Under the pieces are notes generated by a model. It was given only the letters and a program-made list of their open reading frames with translations, searched no databases and was not told the origin of the DNA. A stretch of 64,000 nucleotides of DNA, taken from the NCBI GenBank assembly GCA_037179385.1, contig CM074179.1, positions 29,022,046-29,086,045 of the forward strand, read 5' to 3'. Positions 38,101 to 50,100 of the stretch are shown here, piece after piece. The position numbers and the translations under genes were made by a program. Position 1 is the stretch's first letter; the number at the start of each line of letters is the position of its first letter. The stretch is from Holothuria scabra. Taxonomy: Eukaryota; Echinodermata; Holothuroidea; Aspidochirotida; Holothuriidae.

Positions 38101-41100
38101 CCAATATGACTCTTCGCAGGAGCATGCCCTTGAACAACATCAAAAACCTTACGCAATCAACCTTCGCAGGATTAAAAGCTTTGAACTACATGTAAGCAAG
38201 TTCCCTGATTTCATTATATGTAAGTATGTTCCATTCGACAGCAGACATCATGTTGTCGCAGAGATTCTTCCATTATTAGCATAGGCCGAGGTCGCCATGC
38301 AGGCTGAGGAAAATTAGGGTAAGCTATGAATCTGTATGATACAATTACCAAGATTTTTGATAACATATTGAACGTCTTCAACCCGGTAAAAAATCCAGTT
38401 GAACCCAGTTGACGAATTCAACTGGGTTCAACTGGGACCCAGTTGAACCCAGCTGGTCTTGTTCCAAATCCCATATAAAACCAACTGGGTTAAACTGGGT
38501 TACCAGCTTTCAACTGGATTGACTACATTCAAACCACTTGTATTTGTTCCAATTCACATATTAGGTTAACTGGGTTTAACTGGTTTTCAACTGGTTTCTA
38601 ACTGGGTTCTAACTGGATCCAGTTGAACCCAGTTTAACGGGGTTCAACTGGAATTTTGACCAGGGAACGTTTCAAATATTGCCTTCATTTTGGCATTAAG
38701 CATGAAGGACCGTGACACATATTTTAAAAATGAAAAAAAAAAAACATTAACTTTGATTTTGGGCAATACAGGGATGTTACACAATAAAAATAGACATTGT
38801 AGACATTAGATGTAACTTTGACAATAATAAGTTTAACAATTTGATCACATTAGGATTAGTGCAGAGTTAAAATAAGCCTGTGGAGTGTGTTTACTGGAAA
38901 GCTGATGCCACTGTCTCTGCGTGTGTGCACCTAATCCTTTAGCCGAGTGGTGCAGATATTTTAGATTAACCCTTTAACTTTGTGCTCCGATCGGGGCATA
39001 TTTACGCGCCTCGGCAGTGGGCGGAAAAGCGGACGTAGCACGCCCCGCATCGGCTTCTGTAGGCCATTGACCCCGTGACCTTAAACTATTGTCTCTCTCG
39101 TTGTTGTGGCCGAATTTTCGGGTAGCTACTGGCAGTTTCGAGCTCCGCGTGAAACAGTAAAGATGGGTGACAGCCGAGCTCCCCGCATGGGTCCAAAAGG
39201 ACCCAAACAACGGTAAAGGGTTAGGCAAATAGAAATCATTAAAACCTAAATGCTGCATTTGAGTGTACAGTCTGATCATTCAGCTCCCCCAGCTTATACT
39301 CAGTTACAACTTCGACGCTCGCAAATATTTTTTTTTCAATGTCGGTTGTATATCATTTATTCAATGGAGTTTCTAAAGCACATGGTTCACGAATTTAAAC
39401 AAGCTATTGACGGTCAAAACACAAATAACAGAAGTTGAATCTATACTTTATGTTTACCTTTGTGTGTCGTAGGTCTTTCGCATGGAACGATCTATCCCTC
39501 TTATCGTCGGATGCTTTTTCTGGTCTTCATCTTTCTGGCAGTTTGTAAGTTACATAAAGGTTAAACAATGTTGCACTTGTGTAAAAAATGGCTTAAGCAC
39601 AATTGGGATAAACACAATCGATGCACGAGGCCATGAGGGTTGCCCGAGACAATATTAGTGCTTGTGTAATGCACAAGCCCAGATATTCAACCATGTCCAT
39701 TCATTCACAAAAATGTTTTGATTTTTAAAACGAAAGGAAATCATGAATTTTGCTTGCAAACTTCATCATAAAAACAGCGTCACCATATAAATATGTTGGA
39801 AAAGATTGAGATGAGTGCATCAGTGCATTTTTTTACTCCTGTGAGTTTATGCCGGGGTAACACACAGTCACCTGGCAGTAATTCGTAGATAGAAGGTGAT
39901 CATAAGGCTATTACTAAGTGTATTTGAATGAATTTAGGTTGAACCGATCTTCATATGTCCATAGCCAAGACCAAAATCTCCGTGCTGCTACAATGCCAAT
40001 AACTAAATCGCATCAAATTCAGAAAACTCAAAATGCCGTCTCTTGTCTGTCTGAGCAGGTATTTTGACTGCGTTGATTTGGTTTTTTTTATTCTGAAGGG
40101 TTGTGCAGCCCAGTCTCTCTAACAGTAGACTCAATTGACAGTGTATGCAACAAGAGCTCTGGAAACTTGTAGAAACTTGTTCTAATGAAATCTTTTAAAC
40201 AATATTTTGACATCAACAACAGTTCGCAAATATGTCAGCAGTTATATTAGTACAATGTGATTATCTTTCAATTAACGTATGTATTCTTTCTCTTGTTACA
40301 GGGACTTATCACACAACGAACTCACTGAGATTCCACGTGATTTATTCATCGCACACTCTAACAGGTCCCACTCGTTGAAAATGTTATACCTTCAAGGGAA
40401 TAACCTGACATTTTTGCGATCCGACTCTTTCAAAGGATTACATAGTTTGAAATATGTGTAAGTTTTCCATTTTAGATATTAACACTTCGGTCTCAGAAGC
40501 TTATGGTCAACTATGCTTACACCTTGCCAACTTTTGGTTAAACTGTGGAACAAAACTATTGTCCAAAGTAGTCAATTAATGGTCACGTTTTGACCATAAG
40601 TTAGGTTAATAATTTATCCATCGTATGCTTGGGATTAGTGCAAAGTTGAACAAGCTAATGATCAAATTGACCATAGTATTTAAGATCGATACAGACTAAA
40701 TGGATGTAATTGTTTCTTGGAGTAACCAAGTAACTTTAAACTTCGTAAAAATTCAAGTTTTGAACATTCACCTTCTTACCATCAGTCATCATTTCATGTA
40801 TTCGTTATTTGGCTTCAGATTTCTCAACAACAATAATATCAGCTGGCTGGAAAATGACGTTTTCAAGGGAACAAGCATTGGTTATTTGTGAGTAAACTGA
40901 GCTAGTTATCATTGAGACAAGGTTTAATTAATAGAAATGAGTCGAAATTAAGTCGTAATGCATCCCCAGGAGAAAAATTTCTGTTGAGACCTGTTGAAAG
41001 TGCAGTAGGTTTGAACAGGTATTGACAGGTACGAACAGGCAATGCTCCAATCATCTGTTGGAGTGATGGAAGTCAACAGGCTTTTACAGGTAACACCAAA

Positions 41101-44100
41101 AAAGCTAAGGGGCTGTTGCCTGTTAAAATCCAGTTAAAACCTTTTGATTTTGTTTCCAAGAACCTGTTGTATCTGTTAAAACTTGTTCAACAGGTTTTAA
41201 CTGGAATTTTCTATTGGGTCAAAAATAAAGCTTGTTAAGTAAAATTAGAATCACTGTGACAATGGTTTACACTGTACTGTACCTCAAGTACAAACAAAAA
41301 AACAAACAAACAAACATATATATTAAACAGCAAACATGTCGCACGAAGATGGAAGTTACAATGTTATAATTGATTTTCCGTGCTGTTTGATATAATTTTT
41401 TTTTTTTATTTTTTTTTTAGTTGAGATACACTTTTCATTAGAACAAAATGAGTTCAAAAGTTTCTAAGATTGCATGAACCAAATTTAATGAGCAACAGTA
41501 AAGCAGTCGGAAACGACTCTCTTCAATGGCGCAATTTATAAACATTATCCAATGTATGCGCTTCAATGCTTCTTCTTGTTACTGAGTTGAGGACGATGCG
41601 TCCTGTTTAACAAGAAAATTCTGTACTTCCTAATTGCAACGTAATCGTTGGCCTAACTCTAACCCTAACAAAAATACAGTAAAAATGAAAATACAATACA
41701 GTTTCTTGTTCAGAGCGCATCGTCTGGAGAGTTGTGTTGTTGTTGGTGTTGCTGTTGTTGTTGTAACGTTAAGTTTAAACTAAACTTGTTATCACTCGGC
41801 ATTTTCCACAAGCAAATTCACGTTGCTCTAAGTCTTAGACAATTCTCTGCATAGCCTAAATCAGCAAATCGCATTGTAATTTTCATTGCTTTGTTATTTA
41901 ATCTATCAAATAAGTGTCAGTCAGTCAGTCAGTCAGTCAGTCAGTCAGTCAGTCAGTCAGTCAGTCAGTCAGTCAGTCAGTCAGTCAGTCAGTCAGTCAG
42001 TCAGTCAGTCAGTCAGTCAGTCAGTCAGTCAGTCAGTCAGTCAGTCAGTCAGTCAGTCAGTCAGTCAGTCAGTCAGTCAGTCAGTCAGTCAGTCACTAAC
42101 ATGGAGTTTAACGGCCCAGTTTCCAACCAATTGGTTCAAGATGTCCCAAGGACCACGGCCTTTTTCCAGTTGTGGCCCACTGATATGTTTTCCAACAGGC
42201 ATATAACCTTGCCATGTTAAAAAATGCTGTAAAATTTCTTTTTTACATCAAAAACTGATTCAATGTCATCTAGTTGCTTTAAATACCTGTGCAAAAATCC
42301 TGTTGCTTTACATTTAATTACAAATCTTAGCTTCCTACCAAAAGGTGCGATCTATTATTTTCCACTCTTATATTAAATGTAGATACCTGTTCGCAAATAA
42401 TCTGCAACATCTATACAACGATTCTTTCGGAAACACCAATCTAAGGCAAATGTAAGTTTTTTAAAGTTGCTTACCTTTAATTCAAAAAGTGTTCATTGTG
42501 TTTTTCATCCACTTAACTTGATAATTATTTAAATTGTTATGTGGCAATTGACTCTTATTGACTCTTTTAAAACTTCTCAAATAAAAATTCAACACGAAAC
42601 AGCAAACTTTTTCAAAAAAAGCCAGTACCATGTAAAATGCTTCCGTTAACAACCAAAAAGATAGATAATCGATCAGTTTTGGTGTCAGTTGGGCGCAATA
42701 AATACACCTAAGATGACACCATACGGTACACTCTGAAACTTTCGATATCTGCTGAAACGGATAGGGATAGTGATACACATAGTCAACTGTGTTCGTTTAT
42801 GTAAAGATAGTTGGCATTTACAACGTATTCTGTAGGTGTTATTTTCAGGTTGAATGTTGTTGTATTTATAAAATGTTTTTCCTGATTTTTGTTCATGAGT
42901 CAATCTTCTCCCATTTGATAACGAGTGTTGTTTTCATAATGCGCACGCATTACTGGTTAAACTATATTTTGAAATTGTGTTATATCAAGATCATGCCTAA
43001 ACGAAGACTTAAAGTGCGTTTTCAGAGTTCAGTTTGGTTTAAGGGGAGAAAATTAGTGCTACATATCCTCACCTGCAATTGATGGATGTTAAATCCTTTA
43101 GTTAAAGTAAAAAATTCGGTGAAGTATTGGCAGTATTGAGAAAAATGAGTATAGTTTGGCAGAAACTGGAAAGTTTCTTTAAAACAAAGTTTGATTGTGA
43201 ATTTAATTTTCTTTTGGTTTTCGAAGCACCCCATTTTGTCGGACCGTTTTAAAAGGATCACATTACGAAGTAAAGAAAAGTCCTTTTGAAGGAAGACGAA
43301 TACTTGAAGCGCCTACAAGTCTGGGCACATTTCTTTAGCAAATTCCACACAAATCACAGTTTAAAACTCTCATAAGCCAGTGGCCTATAGCCAGGATGGA
43401 ATTTTTTGGGAGGCCTAGGTACTAAGTGGGGGGAGGGGCTGATACCTCCGAGGGTCAGTCGCGGGAAAATTTATAAGTGACATACATACTACCAAGGAAA
43501 CAATGTTTTCCGGTTTTCAGTGGTGTTTAGATGCAAAATGGTGCAGTATTTGTTCAGTCATCGGTACATTACGTACACTAGCGTAGCCAGCGGGGGGGGG
43601 GGGGCAGGCGGCAGTGTGCCCCCCACAGAAATTTTGGGGACGCGATGGGCGATGTTGAAAAAATGAAGAGGAGCAAAAAAATATAAAAAAAAAAATAAAA
43701 AAATAAACGGCAAGAGGAGGGAGAGAATCGGGGGCATTTTTTACAGTTTTTCGGGGGAGGGGAGGGGGGCTCTTAGTCGTTACGATAAAGTATGCAGTCC
43801 CAGACGGAGACTAGTCTCCCCGATGATTTACCTGTTTTTTGCTCTCAAGGGACAATTTCCCTAATAAGAACCCCAAATTTTCGGCGCGCTACGCGCGCTG
43901 TAGATTCACTCCAGTTTTTTTTAATACATCCGTACCACATATCTAGAGAGTGTAAGTCCTCTCAACCTTACCAAGTGACTGGTAGGCAGAGTACACAGGT
44001 TATGCAGAGGTCGTAAATTTTATCCCATATCACAAAGCCTAGTTGCTGTTCTCTTGTGTGTGTTATGCGATAGGTCAGATGGTGAGCCACGATCGGAGCA

Positions 44101-47100
44101 TAGTTTGGCTATTTCATCGGGTATTCCAGGTGGTTTCGACACAATGTATGTTATTCCCGATACGGTATACAACCCCTACAGTTTCTATTTTTTTTCTTTT
44201 TGTTCTTAATGATTACATAGGCTATGTTATTTTTGTAAGCCCACCAAAAAATTTCGCGCGCTTTGCGCGCTTTGCAATTTCACGATTCAGACTCAAAAGA
44301 ACATTTACTCGGCTTTTTAAAATGTTAAGTAACATTGTGCAAAATGTGCCCAAGGCTGCAATGACATGGGATAGGGATAGTTAGGCTCCTTCATACCACC
44401 CCCTCGACATAGGGGCTGTCGGAACTTGTGGTCGCTGGCATGGCCCGCCCCCTGTCGGGGATAATCTTTCGCCTTCTCATGTCGGTTTAGTTACTTTGGC
44501 TTTCACAAGAGTTATTTCTGCGAAAAAACCCAAAATATTCGGTACGCTTTGCACACTCTTCCTCAGTTCCGTTACCTAGAGCTAATAAAGTACAAACCCT
44601 TCCCATCTTTTCATGTAAATTAATAAGTAGAATAAATGGATTAATGTTCATGTCGGGAATTTCATATCATTTCGCTAAACTTAGTTAATTATCTCTTGTG
44701 TCAATCGTTCGGTACGGACTCGAAGAAGAAAGTACATATAATTTGTGTCCGATAGGGCCCAAATGCCGGGACAATTTATTGACCTATATAATATTCAAAA
44801 AAGTACAGATTCTTTTTAGTGTACTAACCCAAAAAATGTTGCCCCCTTTTCCACGGTTAAATCAGTGCGGAAATATCTTCCTCTAGCATATACAAATTTG
44901 ATGTCGTATATGGCTCGCAATGGCAGGTATAGTGCACAGGTTTTCTTCAAACCTCCCTCACCAACTCATCGACGGCATCCTGGCTGTCGGGGCTTGGGTC
45001 GCTACCGACCCTGCCCCTCCCCCGTTCGGAGAGTGGCCCTTCGTCGGGCAAATCCTGGCGCCAAGCCTGGAGGGAAGTCACATTTTTACAGTTATGACAT
45101 TATATGTGTAATGAAGCAATGAACTAGAAATTGAAGCTGCATTTTTTGGAGAGCGGAAACTATTTTGGAGCGGCGGTCAATTTCACTAGGAGGACGTGTC
45201 GGTCCTCTAAAACCCCCTGTTGAGAACACTGGAATCTAGTATAAAAAGAACAAAATATAGCACCATATTGCATCTAAGCTCTTCGAGACAGCAAAACATT
45301 CCAAAAGGGGAAGGTAACACCCAGGGAGACAGGCCCGTGGTCAGGGGGTTGGCACTTAGTCCCGCCCATACCTATTTTTTATTTTTAATGTTTTTTATTT
45401 AAAGGCATGTTCTGGTGGCTTTTCGCCTCCGCCTTTTAAGAAAAACGAAAATATTCCACACCATGTCCTTCAAACCCTATCACAATACCATTTTCCTAAC
45501 TCAAGATATTTCACTTTAAAGATGGGTTATTTTTGTTAAAAAATACCTCTGATTTTCAACAAAGCCACATAAAGTTATGTAATGTGGGCACATTGCTTCA
45601 AATTCCTTTTGTTTTTCTTTATAATTGAACATCCTGTTTGTCCTTGAAATTTGATACTTTTGGAATGTTTGAATATCTTTTCCTGTAGATCTAGCATTAC
45701 CCTTTACCATATGTAGGGCACAACTAACAATGTCGCTTAATGTTGCCTGCAGGGGCAACATAATTATAAATAAATTGAATGCAATGTCAAATTAATGTGC
45801 CACAATGACATCACAGATTTCCCATGATGCATCAAATCCCAAGAAAAATTTGCAATACTTTAAAAATTCGTATCTTCCGAACGCTATAAGCTATTGGAAT
45901 GCAGTTTTCACCTTCTGAAAGAGAAAATTTTTCTGCTTATTTTAAAGTAAACGAATTTTGTCTCCAGAATATGCCTTTAAATGGAGTTTTGGCGTTTTTC
46001 AGGGCAAAATGTCAATTCCGCTGGTTTAGCCAACTAAATGTAAGCCTTATGAGTAGCTGTTTTGTTCCAGTGCGACACAATTCCCTAGGGCCCCATTGAC
46101 TCGTACCGAGTAACCCTCTTACAGTCACACACTAACCCTGCTAACTTTCGAGGGAATAAGGAAAACATTGATACAAGATTGAAACTGTCCAAAAATTCCA
46201 ACTTAGTGTTCACCAGATCGCTCAATTTTGATGTAAAATTGCAAAATCTCCTTGGGGCGGGAGGGGGAGAACCACACCCTCTCCCCGTTCGGTCGCTCGG
46301 CTCCTCACTTGGGTGCTTCGCTCCCTCAAGAAAATGCCGCACCCCAGTGGCGGCGATGAAAAATGAAAAAGTTTGGGCTAAAGGTATGTTCAGCCCCTCA
46401 ATATTTGTCAAGTGCTCCAATTACGAGGCGGGGAGAATTTCGAAGTTGGGCTGAACATATTCTTGCTTAGAACACTCGAGAAGTGCCGTTTCCGGCCATC
46501 TGAGGGGTTTGTAAAGCGAAAACTTTCCTGGTACGCTCCGCGCCAATCGATGGTAGAGCTCCGCTTAGAAACATGTATTAACATTTTTCATGGATTGATT
46601 TTTTTTTTTTTTTTTTGCATTAATTGAGAAATATCAGAAATGAGATCCATATTTTCCGGGCTGGGAACATGCAGCATTTAACACTCGGGAAGTGCCTTTT
46701 CCTGCCATCTGAGGGGTTTCTAAAACCAAAAATTTTCTTGTACGCTCCGCGCCAACCGATGGTGGCGCTACGCTTAGATAGTCCTGTAGGTCAGGATTGG
46801 GGACGATGAGTCGACTTTGCCCCCCACAAGAAAATCCTGGCTACGCCCCTGATTACGTAGTCAAAATTAAAATACTACGAGTAAATCTCTCAAAATATAT
46901 AAACCGCAAAGCAGAAGTATGGATCAAGCGGGAAACAGAGGAAATGCGGGCCTTGTGGATATTTTACAAATCCACTCGGACGCCAGTGCCAACTAGTATA
47001 AAGAGGACTAAGTTGTCGAAAAAATCGTTCTACAGTGGCACTTGTCATGGGAAGGAGTGAAGCACGACATACGCCTTATTTTAAGGGATGGACAGATGGA

Positions 47101-50100
47101 TGGGAAGAATTATTCGAAGGCAGTACCTTACCCTTCAAGGACCAATCCTCTCATCCCAAACGACAATTATGGTAGGGGTGTACTGAAATTCTCCATTTGC
47201 TCAGCTCCTTGATTGGCAGCTAATTCAAACAATGCAGAGTACCAAGGCTTTCATTACACAGCATGAACTGTACTGAGAGTGTTTTGTTGACAAACATTGA
47301 GCTTTTTTATACTCGACTTGAAGTTATCAGCTGAGATTGTCTCTGGATGAGGATCAATTTCAGACAATTGTGGAGGAGCTTAAATAAGAAGGTTAGGAGA
47401 ATTGGTACTGTTTGGGGTGAGAGAAAAAACACCTTAAAGGCATATTTTTGTAGTATGATAAAGTATAGGAATGGTCGTGTAAGAATGGTCTCCAGTGTAT
47501 GATTGCCTTGTTTTCAGTAAATTAATCAGTCATCCGAAAGGCAGAAATGGTCTTAACCTAACAAAGTCAAATTCGAGTTTGTCGTCGAAAGGTTCGCTTC
47601 ATCTTCGAAGTGTAATGCAATAAACGACAGTGCATATTATATACGGTATCTAATTTAGTGAAAGTAATCATTTTGAAGTTATAACTTGATTTCATATGTG
47701 CATGCAAAATGTGTTTAACACACATTCATGTTCGTAACACATATTATTTATTTACTCTTTATGAAGGAAATACTTCAAAGTGTATTTTTTCCGTTCAAAC
47801 TTTTTTTCTCAGTTACTTTATCAGGAGGCAAAAAAATATCTGGGAGGGGGGCTCAACAAAATCTGGGGGTCTAGGCCCCCAGGCCCCCCCCCCCGTGGCT
47901 ACGCCACTGTCTTAAGCATACAAGCGTAGCTTAAGACTTTTAATTTGATGGTTAAAATTACGCACAATTAACTAAGGTAGGCAATGAGTTAAAGCAAAGT
48001 TTCCTTGAATGTTTGGACAAATATTCGTCAAGACGTCGCACTGGTATGAAATATAAGCACACGACTGCGATTTTTCAGAAACATATTTTGATATTTTTCT
48101 TGAGTAATGACTGTGATAAGAAGTCTGTTATCTAATCTGGAAAGAGTTGAGGAAGATAAACCAAACGTTTTAGAATGGATGATAAGCACTGTTCTCGGCC
48201 CAACTGGCCTCTATAGCTAACTGACCACCTACCTTCTATTGACTTCAAATCAAGAAATATCTCTGTAAATAATGAAAAAATGTCGTTTAAAGTTTCGTCT
48301 TATGCCATGAACATTTTCTTTCCATTTTTTGTAAACGTTTCAAGGCATTTATATGAAAACGAAATCATGTCCATCTCACAGATTGCACTCAGAGGGATGA
48401 GTACCAAACTCAAAATGTAAGTGATTCCTTCGTTTAACAATGCTTTACTTGTCAAATTGACGTGACATTTAATACATTATTTGTATGTTAATTCTATCTG
48501 AAATTCATTGCAAAGATAGGACCAGCCCTTTTTTTTAACATTAGATTTGGGATCCGGTTTAAATACAAATTAAAAAGGTTAAACATTTACGCTGCTAAAG
48601 CAAGTTAATGCTCACTTGTAATCATCGAGTTTGTATGTTTGATGTCCAACTTAAACGCGTTGTAGTAACTAAAAGTACTTGGAAATCTGCTTTTGATTGC
48701 TATTAATGCGCACTTCCTTTGAATTAGAATTTACAACTTTGAAATAGTTCTGTGTTGTAGTGTGTTGCAGATTCAACGCTGAGGTGTTCAAAAGCAGTTT
48801 ATAAACATTACTTTATCAATGATATATGTGAAGGGTGCACTCTGATAAGCTCCTAAACAAAATACAGATTACGATTAAGTGACCAGAAGTCCGCATCCCT
48901 CGCTGGGAATGGCAAGTTGTAAACTCTTATGTATAGGTCATTCTATGATTATTATCAGTCAAAAGCAGTTTCCAAGTACTTTTAGTTAAGACACCGTTTG
49001 AAGTTGGGCATCAGATATGCATACTTGATGATTGAAATTAAATATTTACGTGCATTAACGATTACCGTAGCAGCAAAAATGTTAATATGTTTAATTGTAT
49101 TTTAAACCTTCATTTGCTGACAGGTAGTTCGTCCATAGCCCTTATAGACCTTGTGCATTACGACACACTGACGTCATCCTTTGAGCAGAACAATGGACAC
49201 GTTGCCGCATTCATAATTTGCCCTGGGCATGTAGCAGACTATGCGCGTATTCGACTGGTTGACAAATCAGCTGTCAGCTATCTGCATTTGTCTGTGTTGC
49301 TTTGTTTTGCCTCCAAAGGAGGGCGTACTTTCCGCTCTGTAAAATCATATGCATAAGGTCAATTTGTGGCATGAATTTCCAGATAACAGCAAATGTAGAT
49401 CAAGTGTTGTAATATTTAAAGTTTAATTAAATCCGTAGTATTAAATGAGGCGTTTAATATTTAGTGTACTTTATTTTTAGTATGACGCGTATCAGAAAAC
49501 TTTCGGTTGTCATGAAAGAACGATCCACACTGCGAAGTTACCACCAAGACTCATCAATTTTTCTGCGCCAGTCAGAGAATGTGGAGAAAACAAAGATCTG
49601 GTCTGGTGTTTTACTCTCCCAGCTAGCTACAGAGCTGTCACACGCTGCAAAAGGAAAGAGAGCAAAATGGTGTTCATGGACCACTAGATTTATTGTATAT
49701 CATACCTTAATATAGCCTACGCTGAATGCATAAAAATTCTGCAGTGAGTGTACACTGTGCTGTGCCAGTACATATCTAGTGTAAGATAAATTCCTGTAGG
49801 GAGGAAGAAACTAATGAACAGCCATTGTTGGTGTGCTGTACTCGCGCCAGATTACGATACATGTCAGACGAAGATAGGACAAGCTTGAATGTGGAACCGT
49901 CTTTACATGGTGTATTGCGCTGTATGTAGTAGGGTTATTTACCCTTTGCACATTTACTTTATTACCCCCATCAGGTTCATTAACTGCAAGCATTTATACA
50001 ATATTCCTTGGTGCGAAAATTTCATCAACATGTAAGTTCTCTTTGGTGTAATCATTTTTGAAATAAGATGTAATAAATCTAGCCCACATTTTTATTAACT

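Larger units (their letters stand above)
43378..47909. mobile_element. hAT-like element B1, interrupted by B2 and K2
   Basis: Starts CAGTGGCCTATAGCCAGG, ends GGCTACGCCACTG. Flanking 8-mers TCATAAGC and TCTTAAGC match 7 of 8. Its own sequence is 43378-43575 plus 46852-47137 plus 47434-47909. The right part aligns with A1 (16402-17170) in reverse. It lies in intron 11 of the receptor gene. Confidence 0.85.

Noticed and set aside
38974..39279. 101-aa minus-strand open frame
   Set aside because: It coincides with a piggyBac-like miniature element and has no recognisable domain.
41886..42220. Open frames of repeated SVSQ in several phases
   Set aside because: Produced by the TCAG tetranucleotide microsatellite; no coding signal outside the repeat.
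49087..49715. Two consecutive 80-90 aa frames as exons between receptor exons 12 and 13
   Set aside because: The first is inside element L2; neither has LRR features or phase-2 splice sites.
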